The position numbers were made by a program, and so were the translations under genes. DNA of 7,086 nucleotides from an uncultured Alphaproteobacteria bacterium. Lineage in GTDB: Bacteria > Pseudomonadota > Alphaproteobacteria > RUG11792. The DNA lies in the NCBI GenBank assembly GCA_958448685.1, contig CAUDEV010000055.1:1-7086 (forward strand). The letters run 5' to 3'. Positions 1 to 6,285 of this stretch are shown here, piece by piece. Positions within the stretch are counted from its first letter, which is position 1; each line of letters begins with the position of its first letter. The notes beneath the pieces are model-generated. The model was given only the letters and a program-made list of their open reading frames with translations. It was not told the origin of the DNA and ran no database searches.

Positions 1-50
1 GTTTTGAGAGCTATAGATGAAGTTGTTACTCTACTATAGTATTCCAAAAC
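1..50. repeat. 50-nt element with complementary ends, CRISPR-repeat-like, single copy
   Basis: The element begins GTTTTGAGAGCTATAG and ends CTATAGTATTCCAAAAC. GTTTTG (1-6) pairs with CAAAAC (45-50) and CTATAG (11-16) pairs with CTATAG (34-39), separated by an unpaired AGAG/TATTC internal loop, with a 17-nt apical loop. Both ends resemble the ends of type II CRISPR repeats (GTTTTAGAGCTA... and ...TTCCAAAAC). The helix-internal loop-helix shape also resembles a repeat:anti-repeat duplex. Only one copy is visible, it is longer than the usual 36-nt type II repeat, and no cas gene lies in the window. It may equally be an ordinary hairpin or the edge of another dispersed repeat. The fold is seen; the CRISPR reading is speculation. 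Confidence 0.3.
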
Positions 51-65
51 ATATTTTATTTAACC

Positions 66-111
66 TCAACAGTAGTATTTCGAATGAAAGAGCGAAATAA
101 TGTTGATTTTT
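66..111 (+). terminator. Probable Rho-independent terminator of an upstream gene
   Basis: TCAACA (66-71) pairs with TGTTGA (101-106). Inside it TATTTCG (76-82) pairs with CGAAATA (93-99), leaving a 10-nt loop and a small asymmetric internal loop. Five T residues follow directly (107-111). The arrangement fits an intrinsic terminator reading on the + strand, presumably for something left of the window. There is no matching T-run in the other direction. The stem has little G+C, as expected in such an A+T-rich genome. Confidence 0.5.
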
Positions 112-142
112 AATAAAAAGAGTAACTGCACGAAGCGTGAAT

Positions 143-211
143 TATAAAGAAGACCTCACCGGAAAACTTTATTGACACCGCAGGGGCACCTATAGCGCTT
201 TCAGAAGACAT
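143..211 (-). repeat. 69-bp dispersed repeat, copy A (inverted relative to copy B)
   Basis: Positions 143-211 match the reverse complement of 7018-7086 at 62 of 69 positions without gaps. Mismatches are at 145, 151, 153, 170, 184, 203 and 204, and the longest exact blocks are 154-169, 171-183 and 185-202. The match stops abruptly at 211, which is the outer base of an ATG on the minus strand (209-211). That ATG opens a 33-codon frame running down to a TAA at 110-112. The block is visibly richer in G+C than its surroundings. It could be the conserved start of a decayed gene family, a transposon remnant or a small non-autonomous repeat; the family is not recognised. Confidence 0.8.
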
Positions 212-234
212 CGTGAATCAGGAAAAGTTAAAAC

Positions 235-1351
<1,117 letters not shown>

Positions 1352-1362
1352 TGGAGAAATAA

Positions 1363-1665
1363 ATGTTTTTATTATCGATTATATTCGAACTCTTAATAAG
1401 CTTAATGAATTGTATTGAGTATATTCTGATCGGCTATATCATACTTGGTTGGTTTATATTTTTCGGAGTTCTTAAAAATCAAGAAAGCGTGATATTCAGA
1501 ATATACATTTTTTTGATGAGTAGAATAGAACCTCTCTTAGGGCTTATAAGACGTTTTCTTCCAAGTGTTGCTGGTTTAGATTTTTCTCCGTTAGTAGTTT
1601 TCATAGGATTGCATTTTATTAAGGTATTGATTGTAAAAATATTTTTCTTTATAGCTTATGCCTAA
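1363..1665 (+). CDS. YggT-family integral membrane protein
   Basis: This is a 100-residue hydrophobic protein of the YggT family, found in many bacteria and plastids with no settled biochemical activity; links to cell division and envelope processes are reported for the family. Two membrane segments are visible, about residues 3-36 and 74-98. Between them lies the family signature: R and EPLL followed by IRRFLPSVAGLDFSPLVV (about 54-79). The ATG at 1363 has a good Shine-Dalgarno site, GGAG, six bases upstream. It starts 11 nt after mreB, and its last 8 bases overlap the start of rsmA, so translational coupling is likely. Family assignment rests on this single conserved segment and the length. 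Confidence 0.88.
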   Translation: MFLLSIIFELLISLMNCIEYILIGYIILGWFIFFGVLKNQESVIFRIYIFLMSRIEPLLGLIRRFLPSVAGLDFSPLVVFIGLHFIKVLIVKIFFFIAYA

Positions 1666-2509
1666 TGTCTCGGTTAATGATCTTGATCTGACTATAGCAC
1701 AAGTTATAAAAAAATATGGTTTGTTGCAGAATAAGAAAAGATCAAAGTCCTTCGGTCAGCATTTTTTATGTGATTCATCATTACTAAAAAAGATAACACA
1801 TTGTGCTCTTCCATTTGATGATAAAGCTATAGTAGAAATAGGTCCGGGACCTTGTGGTTTGACAAGGGAAATTGTGAAATGTTCGAAAAATAATGATATA
1901 TACTGCATTGAAAAAGATATAAATTTAAAAGAACTACACGAGAATTTTCAACAAAACAGCAATAGTAATATAAAATTTATATATGATGATGCTTTAAGAG
2001 TCAAACCTCAAAGCTTGACAGAAAAAGAAATTATAATAATATCAAATCTTCCTTATAATGTTGGAACCCAAATTTTCTTGAATATGTTGAAAGATTTATC
2101 ACGTATATCAAAAATGATCTTAATGTTTCAAAAAGAAGTTGCTGATAGAATTTGTGCAGAAGTTGGAACAAAAGCCTATGGTAGACTTAGCGTTATTTCA
2201 CAGTTTCTTTGCAATGTTGAAAAAATATTTGATATTTCAAATAAAGCATTTTTTCCAGAACCGAAAATTATGTCTAGCGTAATAAAAATAACTCCCAAGA
2301 AAAGCGAAATTCACAGAATTAGGAAACTTGAACAACTTACGGAAAAATGCTTTCAATTTCGAAGAAAAACGATATATAAGATTTTGAAAAAAATGAACTT
2401 GGAAATTGATATAGATAAAATCTTGACTGAATGCGAAATAGATAAACAATCACGTCCGGAAAATATATCGCCTCAAAAATTTTTAGAATTATCTGAGAAA
2501 GTTTTATGA
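1658..2509 (+). CDS. rsmA: 16S rRNA (adenine(1518)-N6/adenine(1519)-N6)-dimethyltransferase RsmA (KsgA)
   Basis: RsmA uses S-adenosylmethionine to dimethylate two adjacent adenines in the 3'-terminal hairpin of 16S rRNA during small-subunit maturation; its loss classically gives kasugamycin resistance. The 283-residue protein shows FGQHFLCD (32-39), SAM motif I EIGPGPCGLT (60-69), an acidic residue after the second strand (E85), a DD pair (110-111), the catalytic NLPYN motif (130-134) and FFPEPK (198-203). The C-terminal helical part contains FQFRRKT (232-238). Length is slightly above the usual value of about 270. The ATG at 1658 lies inside the end of yggT (8-nt overlap), and the stop overlaps the rnhB start in ATGA, both consistent with coupled translation. 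No key residue is missing. Confidence 0.97.
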   Translation: MPNVSVNDLDLTIAQVIKKYGLLQNKKRSKSFGQHFLCDSSLLKKITHCALPFDDKAIVEIGPGPCGLTREIVKCSKNNDIYCIEKDINLKELHENFQQNSNSNIKFIYDDALRVKPQSLTEKEIIIISNLPYNVGTQIFLNMLKDLSRISKMILMFQKEVADRICAEVGTKAYGRLSVISQFLCNVEKIFDISNKAFFPEPKIMSSVIKITPKKSEIHRIRKLEQLTEKCFQFRRKTIYKILKKMNLEIDIDKILTECEIDKQSRPENISPQKFLELSEKVL

Positions 2510-3144
2510 AAACAAAACCTGATTTTGAATTCGAGAAAATATATGAGGGAAAGGAAATATATGGAATCGATGAAGCTGGTTTAGGACCATTAGCAGGACC
2601 AATTGTTGTTGCTTCATGTTGTATACAAGATTTCCGGCTTTCAGATGAATTGCTGAATAGTATAAACGATTCAAAGAAAATATCTAAGAAAAAAAGAGAG
2701 AGCCTGTTTGAAATTATAACAAATACTCTTAATATCAAATACGGTATTTCTATTGTAGAAAACACGGTGATTGATGAAATAGGTCTTTCAGCAGCTTGGA
2801 AAAAAGGAGTGATTGAATCTGTCCTGGAATTCAATTCTGAAATTTGTCTAATAGATGGTTCCAGACGTGTGGAAATTCCAAATTGCAAAACTATTTCAAT
2901 CGTAAAAGGAGACCAAAAGAGTTATTCAATAGCCGCCGCTTCGATTATTGCAAAAGTAACCAGAGATAGAATTATGAGAAAAATACATGAAGAATTCCCC
3001 GAATATGGATTTGATAAACACGTAGGTTATGGAACAAAGCAACATATGGAAATGCTGATGCAATATGGTCCTTGCAAATATCACAGAAAGAGTTATGCGC
3101 CTATAAGATTATTAACTAATTCTTTCTTGAAATGTTTTAAATAA
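2506..3144 (+). CDS. rnhB: Ribonuclease HII with variant GRG motif
   Basis: RNase HII cuts the RNA strand of RNA:DNA hybrids and incises at single misincorporated ribonucleotides, starting ribonucleotide excision repair. The 212-residue protein carries the expected acidic set: D22 and E23 in GIDEAG, D117 in LIDG, and D136 in IVKGDQ. Also present are SIAAASIIAKVTRDRIM (141-157) and HVGYGTKQH (172-180), which contains the conserved tyrosine that reads the RNA-DNA junction. The motif normally written GRG is GLG here (25-27, codons GGT TTA GGA), so the usual arginine is leucine. The start ATG overlaps the rsmA stop by 4 nt. This looks like the last gene of the mreB-yggT-rsmA-rnhB run. Identity is secure; the effect of the change is unknown. 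Confidence 0.95.
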   Translation: MKTKPDFEFEKIYEGKEIYGIDEAGLGPLAGPIVVASCCIQDFRLSDELLNSINDSKKISKKKRESLFEIITNTLNIKYGISIVENTVIDEIGLSAAWKKGVIESVLEFNSEICLIDGSRRVEIPNCKTISIVKGDQKSYSIAAASIIAKVTRDRIMRKIHEEFPEYGFDKHVGYGTKQHMEMLMQYGPCKYHRKSYAPIRLLTNSFLKCFK

Positions 3145-3162
3145 TATTGTAATATAATATTA
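3142..3162. other. A+T-only hairpin over the rnhB stop, with a TATAAT box
   Basis: TAATATT (3142-3148) and AATATTA (3156-3162) form a 7-bp inverted repeat with a 7-nt loop, starting in the rnhB stop codon. It has no G+C in the stem and no adjacent T-run, so it is a poor terminator. It contains TATAAT (3153-3158), which could be the -10 box of a promoter for the membrane-protein pair. TTGAAA at 3127-3132 would be the -35 box, but the 20-nt spacing is too long to be convincing. Confidence 0.22.
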
Positions 3163-3186
3163 GTATACAGATTATTTATATAACTT

Positions 3187-3684
3187 ATGAATAAATTAAA
3201 AGCTAAGTGGTATTATCTGGCAAGATTTTTGGGATGGTATTTTTGGTTTTCCTTTGTATCAGGCATTGTAAAATTAATAGGCGTTGAGATACCAATTTTA
3301 TTAAATTTAATAATTATCATAATCGATTTTATAATTTTTCACATATCTTTAAACAAAACATTTTTTAAACCCTACAATTATATAACAATACGTCCTAAAT
3401 TTCCGAAATTAACTATTCGATTCTCAATAAAAGTTTATTTAATGACCATAGCATTAATTTTTGCTATCTTTGCATTATTCTTGGGAGGATTTTTATTATT
3501 AGTAGCGTTGTTAGAGCCATTTTCCAAAATCTCTGACGATTTTATTTTTAAATGTGTTATATTTATCGGCTGCGGTTTAATGTTACCTCTTTGTTATATT
3601 TCAACATTATTCGTAATTAACAGAACTGTTAAGGAAAATGCTATAATTGAATTGAAATATAAAAATAATCTTACTTCTAACTGA
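3187..3684 (+). CDS. Unrecognised four-segment membrane protein, paralogue 1
   Basis: I do not recognise this family. The 165-residue protein is very hydrophobic, with about four membrane segments near residues 11-32, 34-55, 82-110 and 121-146. A basic N-terminus precedes YYLARFLGW (9-17). A short polar stretch after segment 2 contains FFKPYNYI (59-66) and KFPKLTIRFS. The tail is basic and polar (RTVKENAIIELKYKN). The next gene shares YYLxRFLGW, FFKPY, the F-K-T pattern after it, and the R-VK-NA-IE tail, so the two are tandem duplicates. No Shine-Dalgarno site is seen before the ATG; the gene starts 42 nt after rnhB. No catalytic motif is visible. A role in transport, envelope function or toxin immunity cannot be told from sequence alone. 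Confidence 0.8.
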   Translation: MNKLKAKWYYLARFLGWYFWFSFVSGIVKLIGVEIPILLNLIIIIIDFIIFHISLNKTFFKPYNYITIRPKFPKLTIRFSIKVYLMTIALIFAIFALFLGGFLLLVALLEPFSKISDDFIFKCVIFIGCGLMLPLCYISTLFVINRTVKENAIIELKYKNNLTSN

Positions 3685-3705
3685 ATTATAATATAAAATG
3701 GTTTT

Positions 3706-4206
3706 ATGAATAAAATAAAAGTAAAAAAGTATTATTTATCTAGATTTTTAGGATGGACGGTAGTAAATCCGCTTTTCTTAATTCTCACCCTAATAAATTG
3801 TTTATTTGCCAAATATCATATTTATATTGGACTTATAATTATTATTTTATTTATATTAATTATAATTAATTTTATATTTTTCTATTTTAATTTAGATAAT
3901 ATATTTTTTAAACCATATAAACATATAAGTATAATCCCAAATTTTTCGAAAGTTACTTTTGTATTTGCGTTAATAACTTATTTGAAAATATCTGGAATTA
4001 TACTATCTATTTATAGTATGCCTTTTTTACTCTATGAAATAACAAGTATTCGTATTGTTATTAATAATATTATGGGAGAAGCTTGTATAGCATTCTTTAT
4101 TTTACATATATTTTTTGTTACTCTAATTAGTCCCTTTATAGCTTTGTTTATAATTCACAGAATCGTTAAGAAAAACGCGACAATTGAGACAAAAACTCAA
4201 GTTTAA
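3706..4206 (+). CDS. Unrecognised four-segment membrane protein, paralogue 2
   Basis: This is the second member of the tandem pair, 166 residues, starting 21 nt after the first. It shares YYLSRFLGW (9-17), FFKPYKHISIIPNFSKVTF (67-85) and the tail HRIVKKNATIE (151-161) with its neighbour. The rest has diverged in sequence but keeps the order of hydrophobic segments, at about 18-36, 39-62, 88-110 and 124-150. Shared motifs and near-equal length make duplication clear, while the divergence suggests it is not very recent. Both copies are intact, so both are probably expressed. The spacer contains TTATAATATAA, an A+T palindrome that could be a weak promoter, though co-transcription with copy 1 is simpler. 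No function can be assigned. Confidence 0.8.
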   Translation: MNKIKVKKYYLSRFLGWTVVNPLFLILTLINCLFAKYHIYIGLIIIILFILIIINFIFFYFNLDNIFFKPYKHISIIPNFSKVTFVFALITYLKISGIILSIYSMPFLLYEITSIRIVINNIMGEACIAFFILHIFFVTLISPFIALFIIHRIVKKNATIETKTQV

Positions 4207-4209
4207 GAT

Positions 4210-4231
4210 AGTGATGCAAATTCGCGTCACT
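4210..4231. terminator. Bidirectional hairpin between convergent genes
   Basis: AGTGATGC (4210-4217) pairs with GCGTCACT (4224-4231) over 8 bp with one G-U wobble, around a 6-nt AAATTC loop. It is the most G+C-rich hairpin seen in the window. It sits four bases after the stop of the second membrane protein and overlaps the last codon and stop of the convergent phosphomannomutase gene (stop at 4227-4229). The position suits a shared terminator. The flanking T-runs are weak (TTTG on one side, scattered T on the other), so termination efficiency is uncertain. Confidence 0.5.
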
Positions 4232-4973
4232 TTGCAAGTTTATTATTTTTTAAATATTCCAAAACGTTGTTTGGTTCTTGAACTTCAACTATTTCAGCGT
4301 TTCCCAATTCAAGAAGTCGTTTGGCAACTTCATAATCATTTCCGCCTTTTTCTGTTCTGTCTCCAAAGAATATTATTTTCTTTGTCGGGTGCATTTCTCT
4401 GAGTTTATCTGCAACTTGAACTTTTCCAAATCCGTTTGGCACAATATCGATGCTGATAGCTCCACCTATTTCAAAACTATATTGAGGATAAAGCTTAGAC
4501 AACTCTGTAGCTATGGATTTTCTTTCTTGGTTTTCATTATCCCAATTTTGATATCTAAAACGCTCTTCTAAAGGACATTCTCGACCTACAACGCAAAAGT
4601 TCACCATTCCGCAGCGTTTTTCAATATGATTGGGATAAAGGGTATAAGGATAACGTGTGTTTTTTATATAATCTTCGAGTTTTTTAATTAACGATTCTTC
4701 AGGAACAAATTCGTTTTTACTAATTCTTTCCCCATCTACATAAAACTCATTTCCCATTGAAGCGAATATCCCCGTTACTTTTTTCATAATGTTTTCAGGA
4801 ATTTGTTCTCTTATTTTCTCAATATCAGAACCAGTAACGATATAAAAATACGTTCCTGTAATTAATTCATTGAAATCTTTTTCAAATTGAGAAGTCATAG
4901 CTTGTCTTGAAGGAGTAAGGGTTCCATCCATATCTGATAAGAAAACACAATTTTTAAAGTTTCGAGGAATCAT
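4227..4973 (-). CDS. Phosphomannomutase, eukaryotic (PMM/Sec53) HAD type
   Basis: The 248-residue protein matches the eukaryotic-type phosphomannomutase family (HAD superfamily, class IIB cap), which interconverts mannose 6-phosphate and mannose 1-phosphate for GDP-mannose synthesis. It has the catalytic loop SDMDGTLTPSRQ (13-24) with nucleophile D14 and acid/base D16, TGSD (47-50), and the cap motif RCGMVNFCVVGRECPLEER (120-138) whose arginines bind sugar phosphate. GGAISIDIVPNGFGK (170-184) corresponds to the family GG.ISFDVFP.GW.K, and FFGDRTEKGGNDYEV (202-216) is the metal-binding end. Most bacteria use an unrelated alpha-phosphohexomutase for this step, so the type is unusual here. It stands alone, convergent to the membrane-protein pair, with a possible promoter upstream. 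A broader HAD-IIB sugar phosphatase is the alternative, but the cap motif argues against it. Confidence 0.85.
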   Translation of the reverse strand: MIPRNFKNCVFLSDMDGTLTPSRQAMTSQFEKDFNELITGTYFYIVTGSDIEKIREQIPENIMKKVTGIFASMGNEFYVDGERISKNEFVPEESLIKKLEDYIKNTRYPYTLYPNHIEKRCGMVNFCVVGRECPLEERFRYQNWDNENQERKSIATELSKLYPQYSFEIGGAISIDIVPNGFGKVQVADKLREMHPTKKIIFFGDRTEKGGNDYEVAKRLLELGNAEIVEVQEPNNVLEYLKNNKLAK

Positions 4974-5003
4974 AGATGTAATTCAAAGTTCTCAACTTAT
5001 TTT

Positions 5004-5033
5004 ATTATAATATATTTAAACACGACTTGTCTT
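5004..5033 (-). promoter_or_regulatory. Candidate promoter of the phosphomannomutase gene
   Basis: Read on the minus strand, AAGACA (5033-5028, four of six to TTGACA) is followed after 18 nt by a perfect TATAAT (5009-5004). Transcription would begin near 4997, leaving a leader of about 25 nt before the ATG at 4973. No Shine-Dalgarno site is visible in that leader. A perfect -10 hexamer is easy to find by chance in A+T-rich DNA, so this is only a plausible assignment. Confidence 0.4.
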
Positions 5034-5142
5034 TATATTTTTTCAGATTCAAAAATCTATAGAAGCCGCTGGAAGCAACTCTGTGGTATCAAGCTTTTAC
5101 ATTGACAGTAACTTAAGATGTATCAACATCGCTTTGGTTTAC

Positions 5143-5292
5143 TCATTCTGTTGATTTATAATACGTTGGATTATTTATCTCAGAGTTCATAAGTCTGCTA
5201 AATCCATATTTTTCCATGAGGTGATCATAGTTTATAATTCTTTCAAATTGAGTAGTATTGATCGTAGATTTATTAACTATGTGAATTTGATA
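5143..5292 (-). pseudogene. Possible decayed coding remnant
   Basis: A 49-codon frame runs between a TAA at 5293-5295 and a TGA at 5143-5145 on the minus strand. The last 24 codons begin with an ATG at 5217 and read MEKYGFSRLMNSEINNPTYY followed by KSTE. The composition is balanced (charged, aromatic and polar residues mixed) rather than the K/N/I-only bias typical of random A+T-rich frames. There is no Shine-Dalgarno site at the ATG and no recognised family. It may be the tail of a degraded gene or chance. Confidence 0.2.
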
Positions 5293-5305
5293 TTAGATCC
5301 GTTTC

Positions 5306-5337
5306 TATAATAACATATTATACTTAAAAGTATTTTT
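5306..5337. other. Paired A+T palindromes in the gap
   Basis: TATAATA (5306-5312) and TATTATA (5316-5322) form a 7-bp inverted repeat with a 3-nt centre. It is followed at once by ATACTT/AAGTAT (5320-5333) and a run of T residues to 5337. The second half could act as a weak + strand terminator, or both could be operator-like sites upstream of trcR. All pairing except two G-C pairs is A-T, so significance is doubtful. Confidence 0.22.
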
Positions 5338-5399
5338 GAGACACTGTGAGAAATAAAAATTACTTAAAATTGTTTATAAAATTTAACGTGCTAAAGATC

Positions 5400-5429
5400 T
5401 TGAAATTCTATTTAGGTTTAGTGTAAACT
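5400..5429 (+). promoter_or_regulatory. Candidate promoter of the trcR operon
   Basis: TTGAAA (5400-5405, five of six to consensus) is followed after 18 nt by TAAACT (5424-5429, four of six). A second possible -10, TATAAA (5436-5441), lacks a good -35. Either would place the start of transcription shortly before the Shine-Dalgarno site at 5452. No TTAA-N7-TTAA CtrA site is seen nearby. Confidence 0.33.
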
Positions 5430-5461
5430 GGATCTTATAAAACATTAGAGTGGAGAGAAAT

Positions 5462-5977
5462 ATGAATTTACCGTTAATGCCAAAAGCAACCGCGATATGG
5501 CTTATAGAAAATACAACATTAACTTTCTCTCAAATTGCTGATTTTTGTGGTATTCATATACTTGAAGTTGAATCTTTAGCAAATGGTGATATGGATTCAA
5601 AGATGGTTGGTTTTGACCCAATTGCCGCATCACAACTTACTACGGAAGAAATAAAACGGTGCGAAACAGATCCAACAGCGAAATTACAATTAAAATCTAG
5701 TGAATATTTTGAAAGTTTAAACAAACAGAAAAAATATACGCCTAAAGTAAAACGCCAAGTAAAACCTGATGCTATTGCTTGGATATTGAAATATTATCCA
5801 GATATTCCCGAGCAAGATATTTGTACATTGATAGGTACAACAAAAGCAACGATTAAATCCATAAAAAACAAAACTCATAAAGCTATCTCTACATTGCAAC
5901 CAAAAAGTCCGGCTGTTTTAGGTCTTTGCACTGATGCTGAATTGGATTTTGTTATATCTAAGTTATCAAGAGAGTGA
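5462..5977 (+). CDS. trcR: Cell-cycle transcriptional regulator TrcR (DUF1013)
   Basis: TrcR is a DUF1013 protein conserved across Alphaproteobacteria and linked to transcription of cell-cycle genes. I start it at the ATG at 5462 because GGAGAG lies six bases upstream and the resulting N-terminus, MNLPLMPKATAIWLIENTTL, is the family start. A GTG at 5450 would overlap that ribosome site. The 171-residue protein contains two related helix-turn-helix-like units, about 8-42 and 102-140; both read A-IAW/AIWL..., then a Q-IC/IADFC turn and a recognition helix. A basic linker (KKYTPKVKRQVKP) sits before the second unit, and the conserved tail SPAVLGLCTDAELD spans 149-162. It is first in a three-gene operon with fdx and hdaA, with 2 nt to fdx. 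Identity is strong; regulatory targets are not visible here. Confidence 0.9.
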   Translation: MNLPLMPKATAIWLIENTTLTFSQIADFCGIHILEVESLANGDMDSKMVGFDPIAASQLTTEEIKRCETDPTAKLQLKSSEYFESLNKQKKYTPKVKRQVKPDAIAWILKYYPDIPEQDICTLIGTTKATIKSIKNKTHKAISTLQPKSPAVLGLCTDAELDFVISKLSRE

Positions 5978-5979
5978 TT

Positions 5980-6282
5980 ATGCCAAAAATTATATTCAAA
6001 ACAGAAGATAAAGAAATAACAGTTGACGCTGTCGTCGGAGAAACATTATTAGAAACTGCGAACAGATCTGATGTTCCATTATTTGGAGGATGTGGAGGCG
6101 CTGGAGTTTGCGGAACATGTCATGTTTTTATTGATCAGGAATTCCTGAAAAAACTTAATGAACCTGCTTTGGAAGAATTAGATCTTATAGAGGTTCTTCC
6201 AAATGGAAACTCTAATTCCAGATTAGCTTGTCAGATTGTTGTAACAGAAGATTTAGATGGAATGATTGTTACAATTCCTTAA
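5980..6282 (+). CDS. [2Fe-2S] ferredoxin, adrenodoxin type
   Basis: This is a 100-residue soluble electron carrier of the plant/adrenodoxin fold. The four cluster ligands are C38, C44, C47 and C84, in the spacing C-x5-C-x2-C-x36-C seen in adrenodoxin and in the ferredoxin of iron-sulfur cluster assembly. The cluster loop reads GGCGGAGVCGTCHVF, and the C-terminal RLACQI and GMIVTIP are typical. The ATG at 5980 is preferred, with GAGAG a few bases upstream; an in-frame GTG at 5974 would only add two residues and overlap the trcR stop. It sits 2 nt after trcR and 3 nt before hdaA. No isc genes are adjacent, so its partner reductase and acceptor (Fe-S assembly, heme A synthesis or a cytochrome P450) cannot be told. 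Confidence 0.93.
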   Translation: MPKIIFKTEDKEITVDAVVGETLLETANRSDVPLFGGCGGAGVCGTCHVFIDQEFLKKLNEPALEELDLIEVLPNGNSNSRLACQIVVTEDLDGMIVTIP

Positions 6283-6285
6283 ATA

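Larger units (their letters stand above)
4974..5461. other. 488-nt intergenic gap between divergent transcription units
   Basis: This gap separates the leftward phosphomannomutase gene from the rightward trcR operon. It holds the candidate promoters of both units near its ends, a small hairpin at GATGT-ATCA-ACATC (about 5118-5131), the A+T palindromes at 5306-5332, and a 49-codon open stretch on the minus strand (5143-5292). No tRNA-like cloverleaf or riboswitch is recognised. The length is large for such a compact region, which suggests that a gene has decayed here, but no protein family can be named. Confidence 0.6.

Noticed and set aside
60..65. CtrA-like TTAACC half-site
   Set aside because: Only a single half-site is present without a second TTAA seven bases away, and such tetramers are common in A+T-rich DNA.
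143..211. Conserved RNA structure in the 69-bp repeat
   Set aside because: Copy B can pair GCCTC (7042-7046) with GAGGC (7072-7076), but the matching bases in copy A have changed without compensation, so a conserved fold is not supported.
2337..2888. 183-codon open frame on the minus strand opposite rsmA/rnhB
   Set aside because: It is antisense to two well-supported enzymes with intact motifs, has phenylalanine/serine/isoleucine-rich composition typical of antisense reading, and matches no family.
4184..4402. 72-codon + strand frame crossing the end of the second membrane protein
   Set aside because: It starts inside that gene in another frame and crosses the terminator hairpin; no family resemblance.
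4278..4571. 97-codon + strand frame over the phosphomannomutase gene
   Set aside because: It lies wholly opposite a gene with clear family motifs and looks like antisense translation; no ribosome site.
5450..5461. GTG start for trcR four codons upstream
   Set aside because: The GTG would make the GGAGAG ribosome site part of the coding sequence; the ATG at 5462 has ideal spacing and matches the family N-terminus.
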